NCBI GenBank assembly: GCA_021151685.1
Contig: JAGKWS010000085.1
Span: 1-18,325 of the forward strand
Length of the DNA: 18,325 nucleotides
Reading direction: 5' to 3'
Source of the DNA: Chitinophagaceae bacterium
GTDB taxonomy: Bacteria; Bacteroidota; Bacteroidia; Chitinophagales; Chitinophagaceae
The notes under the pieces were generated by a model. The model saw only the letters and a program-made list of their open reading frames with translations, had not been told where the DNA came from and ran no database searches. The translations under genes were made by a program, and so were the position numbers. Positions 1 through 8,114 of the stretch are shown here, one piece after another. Positions within the stretch are counted from its first letter, which is position 1. Every line of letters starts with the position of its first letter.

Positions 1-6
1 CCTTCC

Positions 7-600
7 TTACTTCTTTTTGTAGGCAGTAATCAGCAATGTATCATGCTGCCAGTTACTGGTGGCATTTACACGCTGCACAATAATTTTGCCTACCATTTGG
101 CCCGCCGACTGTACACGACACCAGCTACCCGTGCGAATGCGGAAGTGATCGTAATACATATTGAGCGGATTGGTGGTATCGAACCCGAAAATAGCATTGT
201 CCATGCTATCTATACGGCAAATGATGTTGTTATAGTATTGGTTGTTGTCGAAATTATGCATCATAAAGGTGGTGTTGCTACCACTCTCACGCAGGTCTAC
301 ATCGTAGGTGGTTTCGGTACCTACCAGGTTGGCCGAGTCGCTGCCCTGTACATAGGCACGGAAAGACCACACACCAAGGAACTTTGTTTTGGTGGCAATA
401 CCGCAATCGGTACCCTCATAGCCTACAGGGCATTTGCATTTGGCACTATCGCACTTGCCACCATTCTGGCAGTACACATAGTTGCACTTATAAGGGTTGT
501 CGGGCTTGGTTTTCTGACACGAAGTGCTGTATAATATTGACAGTAGCGCAGCAGCCGTGCTGAATGCAGCCACTATCACGCCATTCCGTTTCTTTATCAT
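7..600 (-). CDS. EGF-like domain lipoprotein (paralogue A)
   Basis: This is a 197-residue predicted lipoprotein of unknown function. The N-terminus has a short basic start (MIKKRN), a hydrophobic stretch and the sequence STSC, so the lipidated cysteine is probably Cys28. Next comes an EGF-like module at residues 39-66 with six cysteines (39, 44, 50, 55, 57, 66) and the typical QNGGKC and CPVGYEGTDC spacing. The remaining ~130 residues are beta-rich and resemble no family I can name. After lipid attachment it probably sits in the outer membrane or faces the periplasm. It lies 142 bases downstream of pntB on the same strand, with a small hairpin in the gap, so co-transcription is uncertain. A relative with the same architecture is at 11357-11905. 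The coding call is firm; the function is unknown. Confidence 0.85.
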   Translation of the reverse strand: MIKKRNGVIVAAFSTAAALLSILYSTSCQKTKPDNPYKCNYVYCQNGGKCDSAKCKCPVGYEGTDCGIATKTKFLGVWSFRAYVQGSDSANLVGTETTYDVDLRESGSNTTFMMHNFDNNQYYNNIICRIDSMDNAIFGFDTTNPLNMYYDHFRIRTGSWCRVQSAGQMVGKIIVQRVNATSNWQHDTLLITAYKKK

Positions 601-726
601 GGCATAAATTTAGTTAAAGTTTCCAATTTTCCTGCGTAGGGCAGATGTCAAAATAAAATCTATCATTCATATACATATGGTTGCCTGTGTACAAAGACTG
701 CTACAGCGTGGTGTATGGTTGGCTAC

Positions 727-742
727 CCGCAATTGATTGCGG
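727..742 (-). terminator. Small hairpin just after pntB (weak terminator candidate)
   Basis: CCGCAAT and ATTGCGG are perfect inverted arms separated by two bases, directly after the pntB stop codon. No T-tract follows on the transcribed strand, so it may only protect or stall the pnt transcript. The terminator role is an inference. Confidence 0.3.
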
Positions 743-2146
743 TTACATTTGCTTCAGCTCCGTTACCAGCGATTGCAGCATCTTTTTGGCATCGCCAAAC
801 AACATAGACGATTTGGGGCGGAAGAACAACTCGTTTTCTATACCTGCATAGCCGGGCTTCATGCTTCGTTTGTTCACTATCACATGTTCGGCCTTTTCTA
901 CCTCCAGTATGGGCATTCCGTATATGGGGCTTGCCGGGTCTTCTTTGGCAGCGGGGTTCACTACGTCATTGGCCCCCAAAATCAGTACCACGTTCACACC
1001 GCTCATCTGGTCGTTGGCATCTTCCATCTCCAGCAGTTTTTCGTAGGGCACATCGGCCTCGGCCAGCAGTACGTTCATATGGCCGGGCATTCGGCCTGCT
1101 ACCGGGTGTATGCCGTAGCTCACCTCTACCCCTTTTTCGTTCAGTACTTTCTCCAGCTCGTGGCAGGTATGCTGGGCCTGTGCTACTGCCAAGCCATAGC
1201 CCGGTATTATCATTACCTTGCTCGCATAGGCCATCAGCGTAGCCGTGTCGTTCAGCGATATTTCTTTATAGTTGCCCTGCTCTTTGGTGCCTTGTGCTCC
1301 GCCTGTTTTGGCCGCACCAAACGAGCCAATCAGCACATTCTTCAGAGATCGGTTCATGGCCTTGCACATCAGTATGGTAAGTATAGTACCTGCCGAACCT
1401 ACCAGAATACCACCGGTAAGCATTACCGGATTGTCGTACAAAAAGCCTCCAAACGCTGCGGCACAACCCGTAAATGAGTTGAGCAGCGAAATAACCACCG
1501 GCATATCTGCACCACCAATGGGCATTACAAACAAGATACCATACATGGCTGCCAGACCGGCAATGCCATAAAATACTGCTGTACCGCCAGCCATACCGCC
1601 CAGCATCATTACAGACAGTACCACTATGCCGCCCAGAATTATGAAATTGAGTATCTGTCCGGCGGGTATGGTGCGGTCTTTTATGCTGCCATTCAGTTTG
1701 CCCCACGCTATAATACTGCCGGCAAAGGACACTGTACCAATAATCATACCCAGTATTATCACCAGCATAGTACCCGTACCCGCAGCACCACCACCGTGTT
1801 GCATATGGTTGTACTCTACCATAGATATGAGCATGGCGCAGGCACCACCCATACCATTGAAGAGGCTCACCATCTCGGGCATGGCCGTCATTTGTACCCG
1901 CTTGGCAGCCAATGTACCCACTATGGTACCTACAGCAAGGCCGGCAAAAATCCACCCATAGTTATGTAGGCCCTCGCCTGCGCTGTTGCGATACAGGAAA
2001 ATGGTAGCGAAAATGGCAATGGTCATACCTACTGCCGCCACAATGTTTCCTTTACGGGCACTATCGGGATGCGACAACATCTTGAGGCCCATAATGAATG
2101 TGATTGACCCAATGAGGTAACTAAGCTGAAGAATTATGTTTTCCAT
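743..2146 (-). CDS. pntB: NAD(P) transhydrogenase subunit beta
   Basis: PntB is the NADP(H)-binding and membrane subunit of the proton-translocating transhydrogenase. This enzyme reduces NADP+ with NADH, driven by proton re-entry. The 467-residue length is typical. Residues 1-265 hold about nine hydrophobic helices, including the family signature GGADMPVVISLLNSFTG at 211-227. The C-terminal dIII domain has GYGLAVAQAQ (316-325), GIHPVAGRMPGHMNVLLAEA (345-364), GANDVVNPAA (391-400) and KRSMKPGYAG (426-435), all NADP(H)-site motifs of the family. The ATG at 2146 begins MENIILQLSYL, a normal PntB N-terminus. It is the last gene of pntAA-pntAB-pntB. The 61-base gap to pntAB is filled by short A/T-rich repeats rather than being the usual near-overlap. 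Confidence 0.97.
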   Translation of the reverse strand: MENIILQLSYLIGSITFIMGLKMLSHPDSARKGNIVAAVGMTIAIFATIFLYRNSAGEGLHNYGWIFAGLAVGTIVGTLAAKRVQMTAMPEMVSLFNGMGGACAMLISMVEYNHMQHGGGAAGTGTMLVIILGMIIGTVSFAGSIIAWGKLNGSIKDRTIPAGQILNFIILGGIVVLSVMMLGGMAGGTAVFYGIAGLAAMYGILFVMPIGGADMPVVISLLNSFTGCAAAFGGFLYDNPVMLTGGILVGSAGTILTILMCKAMNRSLKNVLIGSFGAAKTGGAQGTKEQGNYKEISLNDTATLMAYASKVMIIPGYGLAVAQAQHTCHELEKVLNEKGVEVSYGIHPVAGRMPGHMNVLLAEADVPYEKLLEMEDANDQMSGVNVVLILGANDVVNPAAKEDPASPIYGMPILEVEKAEHVIVNKRSMKPGYAGIENELFFRPKSSMLFGDAKKMLQSLVTELKQM

Positions 2147-2150
2147 CTCA

Positions 2151-2207
2151 GGAATTTGGATTTTGGAATTTGGGATTTGGAATTTCCCTCTTTGGATTTT
2201 TGGAATT
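2151..2207. repeat. Short TTTGGAATTT-type repeats between pntAB and pntB
   Basis: The whole spacer between the two genes consists of degenerate copies of GGAATTTGG / GGATTTTGG / GGGATTTGG (plus-strand reading), about five copies in 57 bases. It separates two genes that must be co-expressed. On the transcript it reads as AATTCCAAA-like units. No function is assigned. Confidence 0.7.
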
Positions 2208-2528
2208 TTATTTCTTCTTTTTCTTGCTGAACATCTCCAGCATGCGGTCTGTTACCACAAAGCCGCCTACCACATTCAGTGTGCCGAGAATGACTGCCAG
2301 AAAACCAAGCACCAATGCCAGATAATCATCAGACGGAGCCTGACCCATCACAATGATGGCACCAATAATTACTACCCCATGTATGGCATTGGCACCACTC
2401 ATAAGCGGCGTATGCAGCACCGATGGCACACGCGATATGACCTCTATGCCAAGGAATATAGACAGGATAACAATAGTAAGTAACCGGTATGTAGCCGGGT
2501 CGTTGAACAAAAAGCTGAGTGTATCCAT
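2208..2528 (-). CDS. pntAB: NAD(P) transhydrogenase subunit alpha part 2 (membrane piece)
   Basis: This is a 106-residue membrane subunit matching the C-terminal half of single-chain PntA. Its three to four hydrophobic helices (about residues 14-32, 46-62, 68-92) form part of the proton channel together with PntB. The family stretch SVLHTPLMSGANAIHGVVIIGA runs over about residues 36-57, and the short lysine-rich tail faces the cytoplasm. Splitting alpha into AA and AB is the known three-subunit arrangement (for example in Rhodospirillum). The gene follows pntAA by 46 bases and precedes pntB by 61 bases on the same strand. The ATG at 2528 is the only sensible start. Confidence 0.95.
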   Translation of the reverse strand: MDTLSFLFNDPATYRLLTIVILSIFLGIEVISRVPSVLHTPLMSGANAIHGVVIIGAIIVMGQAPSDDYLALVLGFLAVILGTLNVVGGFVVTDRMLEMFSKKKKK

Positions 2529-2574
2529 GAGTTGTTACATTGTTAGTTGATTGAAGAAAAGGCGCAGTGCATAT

Positions 2575-3699
2575 TTATGCGGTAGCACCTGCCACAGCAG
2601 CCACACGCTCATTCACAATGGTACCATTATGCACTATGGCCGTACCCTTTACCAAATCGTCCTCCCAATTCAGGTTCAGGCCACCATCCTTATCAATGAT
2701 TAGTTTGGCAAAATTCAGCACGTTTTTGGCGTACAGCTTGCTGGCATCAGATGGCGTGGTAGCTGCCAGTGCCGAATTGCCTATGATGGTTACACCATTG
2801 TGCATTATGGTTTGCGCATCTTTTGTAAGGTCGGTATTACCACCGGTCACAGAAGCTATGTCTATTATTACAGAACCGGCACGCATGTCCTCTATCATAG
2901 CCCTTGTAATGAGTATAGGTGCTTTTCGGCCGGGTATCTGTGCAGTGGTTATAATAATGTCCGACTTACGGGCATGCTCATGAATTTTCTCCCGCTGGCG
3001 GCGTTGAAAGTCTTCAGACTGTTCTACCGCATACCCTCCCGCTTTCGATGCATCGGCAGCACCTTCCACCTCTACAAATTTTGCCCCAAGGCTCATTACT
3101 TCTTCTTTTACTGCCGGGCGGGTATCAAATACCTCTACCACTGCACCCAGCCTGCGGGCTGTGGCTATAGCTTGCAGGCCTGCCACACCAGCCCCCAGTA
3201 TCAACACTTTGGCTGGTGGTATACTGCCCGCTGCAGTCATAAACATAGGAAAATACCGGCTGTATGAGAATGCTGCCAGAAGCACCGCCTTGTAGCCGGC
3301 AATATTTGCCTGAGAGCTCAGCACGTCCATGGCCTGCGCACGGGTGGTACGGGGTATGGTATCGAGACTGAAGACTGTATAGCCTTCGTTTGCCCATTTG
3401 GCCATCAGCCCTCCATTAAACAGTGGTTGATAAACGCCCATGAGCACGGCTCCCTTTTTGGCGGTACCGGTTATGCCCGGCTGTATGGCCAGCACCACAT
3501 CGGCCTGTGCATGGATGTCGGCTGCCGGTTTAATGACTGCACCGGCCCCGGTGTACAGGTCATCGGCAAAAAAAGCCTGCTCGCCTGCACCGCTTTCTAC
3601 CCATACGGTCACATTCATTTTGGTAAGAGCTGCTACCACTTCCGGCACCAGCGAAACGCGTGTTTCGGGAGCCTGTTCTTTTAATACGCCTACTATCAT
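2575..3699 (-). CDS. pntAA: NAD(P) transhydrogenase subunit alpha part 1 (NAD-binding)
   Basis: PntAA is the soluble dI subunit that binds NAD(H) and passes hydride to NADP+ on PntB. The protein has 374 residues, close to the usual ~380 for split PntAA. It opens with MIVGVLKEQAPETRVSLVP, the alanine-dehydrogenase/PntA N-terminal signature. The Rossmann fold is at about 165-195 with GAGVAG (169-174) followed by EVFDTRP. The mobile loop region IPRTTRAQAMDVLSSQAN spans about 115-132. The reading frame stays open upstream to 3855, but those 52 codons are low-complexity, and family alignment from memory puts the start at 3699. It is the first gene of the pnt operon, divergent from the crt operon. 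I found no clear TAnnTTTG promoter for it. Confidence 0.95.
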   Translation of the reverse strand: MIVGVLKEQAPETRVSLVPEVVAALTKMNVTVWVESGAGEQAFFADDLYTGAGAVIKPAADIHAQADVVLAIQPGITGTAKKGAVLMGVYQPLFNGGLMAKWANEGYTVFSLDTIPRTTRAQAMDVLSSQANIAGYKAVLLAAFSYSRYFPMFMTAAGSIPPAKVLILGAGVAGLQAIATARRLGAVVEVFDTRPAVKEEVMSLGAKFVEVEGAADASKAGGYAVEQSEDFQRRQREKIHEHARKSDIIITTAQIPGRKAPILITRAMIEDMRAGSVIIDIASVTGGNTDLTKDAQTIMHNGVTIIGNSALAATTPSDASKLYAKNVLNFAKLIIDKDGGLNLNWEDDLVKGTAIVHNGTIVNERVAAVAGATA

Positions 3700-4128
3700 A
3701 AACGGTCGAACTGGTGTTAAACTTTTTGAAAAATAAGAATATTTACGGACAAAAAGAAATATTTCTATCTGTTTGTAATAACGAAATACAACCGCAACTA
3801 ACATTACCTGCACACTGCACAGGCATTTAGCATTGTGCGACACTGCCACCTCCACATTGCCAATGGTAAATAAATAGCCACCATGCTATTACAAAAAATT
3901 AAAGACAAAAAAATTCAAAAAATGAGTTATATTTGAAGAGAGACCTCAGCACCATATATTTCCTTTTCTGCCGCCCTCCGGCACTTTGTAGCTGACAATC
4001 GGTTTGGGTTTGTGAAGAAAAACTAAAAATCTTTTTGTTTAAGTTTTTATTTGTTTTTCAGAACAATATTTACATATTTTTGTTGTCGACACACTTTTGT
4101 GTATCAATTTTGTAAAAAATATAAACAA
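3700..4128. other. Divergent intergenic region between pntAA and crtI
   Basis: This A/T-rich 429-base spacer carries no convincing gene. It should hold the control signals for both the pnt operon (leftward) and the crt operon (rightward). A good promoter for crt lies at 4050-4082. For pnt I see only imperfect boxes, for example the complement of CAAAAAGA at 3750-3757, without a properly spaced upstream element. No riboswitch or clear operator palindrome was recognised. Confidence 0.6.
4050..4082 (+). promoter_or_regulatory. Bacteroidota sigma-A-type promoter of the crt operon
   Basis: TTTG (4050-4053) is followed after 21 bases by TATTTTTG (4075-4082), an exact match to the Bacteroidota -33/-7 consensus (TTTG, TAnnTTTG). 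Transcription would begin near 4087-4090, giving a leader of about 40 bases before the crtI ATG at 4129. The promoter also rules out starting crtI at the upstream in-frame TTG at 4051. Confidence 0.7.
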
Positions 4129-5622
4129 ATGGGCAGGGCTGTAGTTATAGGTGGAGGATTTTCGGGACTGGCAGCGGCCTCTTTTGTAGCGCAGCAGGGG
4201 CACAAAGTAACCCTCTTAGAAAAAAATAGTACGGTAGGTGGCCGTGCACGTTCCTTTAGCGCAGGTGGTTTTATGTACGATATGGGGCCCAGTTGGTATT
4301 GGATGCCCGATGTTTTCGAACGTTTCTTCCGTCAGTTTGGCCGCACTGCCGGCAACTATTACGAACTGAAAAAGTTGGACCCCGGCTTTCAGATGATTTT
4401 TGGGGCCAATGATGTGATGCCCGTACCTGCCGACATACAGGAACTGATGAGCCTGTTTGAAAAAATGGAAAAAGGTAGTGCCGCCAAACTGAAAAAGTTT
4501 TTGGACGAAAGCGAATATAAGTACCGTGTAGCTATGAGCTCGCTGGTATATCGCCCTTCCTACTCCTGGTTAGAGTTTGCCCGGTACGACTTACTGAAAG
4601 GTGTTGCCAAACTACATGTCTTTCAGTCACTTAGCAAACATGTACGTGGCTACTTCTCCGACGAACGATTGATAGCTTTAATGGAGTTCCCGGCATTATT
4701 TCTGGGAGCCATGGCCGACCGCATACCTGCATTGTATAGCCTAATGAATTACTCGGCATTGGTACAGGGCACATGGTACCCAATGGGCGGTATGGTGAAG
4801 ATAGCCGAGGGCATGCGCTCGCTGGCTACAGAACTGGGCGTGCGGTTTGAAACCGACTGCAATGTGACTCATATTGATGTACGTGGCCGTAAGGCTACAG
4901 GGCTGCAAACCAGCAAGGGAAATATAACTGCCGATGGCATTATAGCTGCTGCCGACTACAACCATGTAGAGCAAAAGCTGCTGGATGCACAATACCGCAA
5001 TTACAATACCGAATACTGGGAGAAGCGCACCTTTGCCCCATCATCGCTCATATACTATGTGGGTGTCAACAGGCGCATCAAAAAACTGATACACCACAAC
5101 CTATTCTTCGATACCAGCCTGCAACAACATGCCGAGGAAATATATGTGAACCCATCTTGGCCGGCAGCACCACTGTTTTATGTATGCTGCCCCTCCAAGA
5201 CCGACCCCCATGTGGCTCCCGAGGGTATGGAGAATCTTTTCATACTCATTCCCGTGGCCCCAGGCCTGAAGGATACCGAAGAGGTGCGCCAGAAATACTT
5301 CGCTACCGTAATGGAACGCATGGAAGCATTATTGGGCGAACCCGTAAAAGACCACGTGGTATACCAGCGTAGCTACTGTGTAAGCGATTTTGAACAAGAC
5401 TACAACGCCTACAAAGGCAATGCATATGGGCTGGCCAATACCCTGCGCCAGACGGCGGTACTAAAACCAACGTTGAAGAACCGCCACATAGACAACCTTT
5501 TTTACGCGGGCCAGCTTACCGTGCCGGGGCCGGGTGTGCCACCGGCACTCATATCGGGCGAGATAGCCGCAAACGAATTAATCAAAAAAATTAAATCTCC
5601 TGTTCATGAAGCAATTGTTTGA
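4129..5622 (+). CDS. crtI: Phytoene desaturase (CrtI family)
   Basis: CrtI is an FAD-dependent membrane-associated desaturase that converts phytoene stepwise to lycopene. The 497-residue length fits. The N-terminus holds the dinucleotide fold AVVIGGGFSGLAAA (GGGFSG at 8-13) followed by LLEKNSTVGGRARSF. The C-terminus has the bacterial CrtI signature NLFYAGQLTVPGPGVPPALI (456-475) followed by SGEIAANELI. The ATG at 4129 puts the nucleotide-binding strand at the very start as usual; the frame's upstream extension runs through the promoter. First gene of the crt operon, its 3' end overlaps crtB by 17 bases, implying translational coupling. Related desaturases acting on hydroxylated carotenoids (CrtD-like) share these motifs, but the neighbouring crtB favours CrtI. 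Confidence 0.95.
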   Translation: MGRAVVIGGGFSGLAAASFVAQQGHKVTLLEKNSTVGGRARSFSAGGFMYDMGPSWYWMPDVFERFFRQFGRTAGNYYELKKLDPGFQMIFGANDVMPVPADIQELMSLFEKMEKGSAAKLKKFLDESEYKYRVAMSSLVYRPSYSWLEFARYDLLKGVAKLHVFQSLSKHVRGYFSDERLIALMEFPALFLGAMADRIPALYSLMNYSALVQGTWYPMGGMVKIAEGMRSLATELGVRFETDCNVTHIDVRGRKATGLQTSKGNITADGIIAAADYNHVEQKLLDAQYRNYNTEYWEKRTFAPSSLIYYVGVNRRIKKLIHHNLFFDTSLQQHAEEIYVNPSWPAAPLFYVCCPSKTDPHVAPEGMENLFILIPVAPGLKDTEEVRQKYFATVMERMEALLGEPVKDHVVYQRSYCVSDFEQDYNAYKGNAYGLANTLRQTAVLKPTLKNRHIDNLFYAGQLTVPGPGVPPALISGEIAANELIKKIKSPVHEAIV

Positions 5623-6442
5623 CAAGATTTCTGCTGCTTGTAGCAAGTCTATAACAACAACGTACAGCACCAGTTTTTCGCTGGGCATCAAATTTCTGGG
5701 CAGGCACATGCATGCGCCCATCTACGGCATATATGGCTTTGTGCGTTTGGCCGATGAAATTGTGGACACCTTTCACGAGTACGACAAAGCGGCACTACTG
5801 GCCGAGCTACGTACCGAAACGTGGAAGGCCATAGAGCGTGGCATCAGCACCAATCCCGTATTGCAGTCGTTTCAGACCGTAGTGCATAAATATGGTATAG
5901 AGCGCGAGCACATAGAGTGCTTTCTGGACAGTATGGAGGCCGACCTGGGCGTGTCATCGCACACAAGAGACTCTTACGATAAGTATATACTGGGCTCGGC
6001 CGAGGTAGTAGGGCTTATGTGCCTGCGCGTGTTTACCGAGGGCAATACCCGCCTGTACGATGAGCTAAAACCGGCAGCTATGAAGCTGGGCGCAGCCTTC
6101 CAGAAGGTGAATTTTCTGCGCGACATCAATGCCGACTACAACCAACTGGGGCGCACCTACTTTCCGGGTGTCAACTTCCGGCACTTCTCAGAGTGGGAGA
6201 AACAGCAGATACAGCAGGAAATAGAAGCCGACTTTGCCGAAGCACTGGCGGGTATTCGTAAATTGCCCGCATCCTCTCGCGGGGGGGTGTATCTTGCCTA
6301 CTATTATTACAAAGAGCTGTTCAACAAAATAAGAGCAGTGGCACCAGAGAAAATAATGAATACCCGTGTACGTATACCAGATCACAAAAAACTGGCACTG
6401 ATGTTCCAGTCGGCAGTAAGGCTACAACTGAATATGTTATGA
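5606..6442 (+). CDS. crtB: Phytoene synthase
   Basis: CrtB condenses two geranylgeranyl diphosphates head-to-head into phytoene, the first committed carotenoid step. The 278-residue protein belongs to the squalene/phytoene synthase family. YSTSF at 20-24 opens the active site. The first Asp-rich motif is D50-E-I-V-D54 and the second is D173-I-N-A-D177 within NFLRDINADYNQLGRTYFP; these bind Mg2+ and diphosphate. The ATG at 5606 lies inside the end of crtI, and the stop overlaps the next gene as ATGA at 6439-6442. The motif set and CrtI partner make phytoene rather than squalene synthase the better call. Confidence 0.96.
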   Translation: MKQLFDKISAACSKSITTTYSTSFSLGIKFLGRHMHAPIYGIYGFVRLADEIVDTFHEYDKAALLAELRTETWKAIERGISTNPVLQSFQTVVHKYGIEREHIECFLDSMEADLGVSSHTRDSYDKYILGSAEVVGLMCLRVFTEGNTRLYDELKPAAMKLGAAFQKVNFLRDINADYNQLGRTYFPGVNFRHFSEWEKQQIQQEIEADFAEALAGIRKLPASSRGGVYLAYYYYKELFNKIRAVAPEKIMNTRVRIPDHKKLALMFQSAVRLQLNML

Positions 6443-6912
6443 GATATCCACTGGCACTGATACCGTTTTGTATGAGCGTGGCAAATTGCCAGGCCAACGA
6501 TGTGAACCACATACGCACCCTGTACTACCGTGCCGCAGAGCTGGGGCAAACACGCCAGTTTATGCAAACAATGGAGCGTACCGATGTAACTAAAAGCCCC
6601 GTGTTGCTATGCTACAAGGGCATGGCCTGTATGATGGCTGCCAAAGAAGGTATTAATCCCTACACAAAGTTGCGCGAGTTCAACCGGGGTAAAGCGATGA
6701 TACTGGAAGCCGTGAAGCGCGACCCGAAAAATGCAGAAATTCGCTTTCTGAGGTATGGGGCACAAACCAATGCACCATCGTTTTTGGGTTATAACAAGAA
6801 CATAAAAGAAGATGAAGCATTTTTGATAGAGCAACTCGCCTCTGTTACCGATGCCGACCTCAGGAAACGAATAGCAGGATACCTGAGCAGAATAAGCGTA
6901 ACCACTGAGTAA
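6439..6912 (+). CDS. Uncharacterised exported protein inside the carotenoid operon
   Basis: This is a 157-residue protein I cannot assign to a named family. It begins with a short hydrophobic segment that looks like a signal peptide (MRYPLALIPFCMSVANCQA, cleavage near residue 19). The body is helical and could be TPR-like: YYRAAELGQTRQFMQTM, YKGMACMMAAKEGINPYTKL, FNRGKAMILEAVKRDPKNAE and NAPSFLGYNKNIKEDEAFL look like successive helices. The ATG overlaps the crtB stop by 4 bases, and crtZ follows after 12 bases, so it is surely co-translated with pigment enzymes. I believe similar proteins sit beside carotenoid genes in other Bacteroidota but cannot check here. A role in carotenoid handling or assembly in the envelope is only an inference from position. 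Confidence 0.85.
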   Translation: MRYPLALIPFCMSVANCQANDVNHIRTLYYRAAELGQTRQFMQTMERTDVTKSPVLLCYKGMACMMAAKEGINPYTKLREFNRGKAMILEAVKRDPKNAEIRFLRYGAQTNAPSFLGYNKNIKEDEAFLIEQLASVTDADLRKRIAGYLSRISVTTE

Positions 6913-6924
6913 AACAAACAAACT

Positions 6925-7395
6925 ATGTGGATGAATATTGCCATAACGGCACTGGTGTTTCTGGCCATGGAAGGCGTGGCCTGGATGACGCACAAATATG
7001 TAATGCATGGCCTGTTGTGGCATCTGCACGAAGACCATCATAAGAAAAACCCATCATCGTTCTTTGAAAAGAACGACTACTTTTTCCTCATTTTTGCCAT
7101 ACCGGGTATTATAATGCTGGCTGCCGGCCTGTATACCGAGGCACACAGGCTCTTCTTTGGTGGGTTGGGCATCACCATTTATGGCATGGCCTACTTTTTT
7201 GTGCACGATATCTTTATTCATCAACGCTTCAAGGTGCTGCGCCATACCGATAATGTATATTTCCGAGCCATACGCAGGGCACACAAAATGCACCATAAGC
7301 ACCTTGGCAAAGAAGATGGCGAGTGTTTCGGTATGTTGTTTGTACCATTCAAATATTTCCGCGAGGCTGCGGCCCAAAAAGTGAAAGCGAACTGA
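6925..7395 (+). CDS. crtZ: Beta-carotene hydroxylase (CrtZ family)
   Basis: CrtZ is a membrane non-haem di-iron hydroxylase that adds 3-hydroxyl groups to beta-ionone rings, converting beta-carotene to zeaxanthin. The 156-residue protein shows all the histidine clusters that bind iron: H23xxxxH28, H35-E-D-H38-H39, H94xxxxH99 and H120xxH123-H124. Hydrophobic helices lie at about 4-20, 52-70 and 78-98. The start at 6925 (MWMN) is chosen over the second ATG two codons later because it is nearer the upstream gene; the difference is trivial. The stop TGA shares its last base with the ATG of the next gene. Fatty-acid hydroxylase relatives have similar histidines, but the operon settles the assignment. 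Confidence 0.94.
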   Translation: MWMNIAITALVFLAMEGVAWMTHKYVMHGLLWHLHEDHHKKNPSSFFEKNDYFFLIFAIPGIIMLAAGLYTEAHRLFFGGLGITIYGMAYFFVHDIFIHQRFKVLRHTDNVYFRAIRRAHKMHHKHLGKEDGECFGMLFVPFKYFREAAAQKVKAN

Positions 7396-8114
7396 TGCCG
7401 ATACCTGAAACGTGGTTGTACCTGACTGTAGATTTTTTCTGCATCATATTTCCGTTCCTGTTTTCATTTCACCCAAGGCTGAAATTTTACAAACAGTGGC
7501 GATACTTTTTTGTGCCTGGAGCAGTAACAGCTACACTGTTTGTACTGTGGGATGCCCTCTTTACCCATATGGGCGTTTGGGGGTTCAATCATAGATACGT
7601 GTGCGGAACATGGTTGCTGGGCCTTCCGCTCGAGGAGTATTTGTTTTTTATATGCATACCCTATGCCTGTGTGTTTACGTACCATTCGCTTACCACGCTC
7701 ATACGGTTCAGGCCGCATAGCCAATGGGCCACCTATGTGTCTGTGGTATTTATAGTGTTACTGCTTGCAGTAGGGCTTACGCACTTGCCGCAAGCCTATA
7801 CATCGGTTACCTGCCTGCTGATGGCAGCGGCACTGGTACTCACAATTGTACTGAAGGCACCATACATGGGGGCTTTTTATGTGCAGTATGCAGCTATATA
7901 TCCCATGTTTCTGCTATCTAACGGGGTACTTACAGGTTCGTTTACCGAAGAACCCGTAGTATGGTACAACAATGCCGAAAATTTGGGGTTACGCATCTTC
8001 ACCATACCGGCCGAAGATACTTTTTATGGCATGTTGCTACTGCTGATGAACATTGCAGGTATGGAATACCTAAAGGCACGTGCAGCACGTCAGTCGCCTG
8101 CCGCAGCCGCCTGA
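7395..8114 (+). CDS. Lycopene cyclase, two-repeat CrtYcd/CarR type
   Basis: This 239-residue membrane protein should cyclise the ends of lycopene to beta-rings, giving beta-carotene. It has about six to seven hydrophobic helices and two related halves. The first half carries LWDALFTHMGVWGFN (51-65) and PLEEYLFF (78-85). The second carries NGVLTGSFTEEPVVW (176-190) and PAEDTFYG (205-212). The paired P(L/A)E(E/D) motifs define the heterodimeric CrtYc/CrtYd and fused fungal CarRA-type cyclases, unrelated to flavin-dependent CrtY/CrtL. The ATG overlaps the crtZ stop by one base (TGATG); an open frame upstream lies within crtZ and is not used. Its last 25 bases overlap the convergent mscS gene. 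An epsilon- or mono-cyclase product cannot be excluded. Confidence 0.92.
   Translation: MPIPETWLYLTVDFFCIIFPFLFSFHPRLKFYKQWRYFFVPGAVTATLFVLWDALFTHMGVWGFNHRYVCGTWLLGLPLEEYLFFICIPYACVFTYHSLTTLIRFRPHSQWATYVSVVFIVLLLAVGLTHLPQAYTSVTCLLMAAALVLTIVLKAPYMGAFYVQYAAIYPMFLLSNGVLTGSFTEEPVVWYNNAENLGLRIFTIPAEDTFYGMLLLLMNIAGMEYLKARAARQSPAAAA

Noticed and set aside
737..1477. 246-codon plus-strand ORF opposite pntB
   Set aside because: Antisense shadow of the conserved NADP-binding domain of PntB.
4051..4128. Upstream extension of crtI from an in-frame TTG
   Set aside because: The added residues lack similarity to CrtI N-termini and the TTG lies within the -33/-7 promoter.
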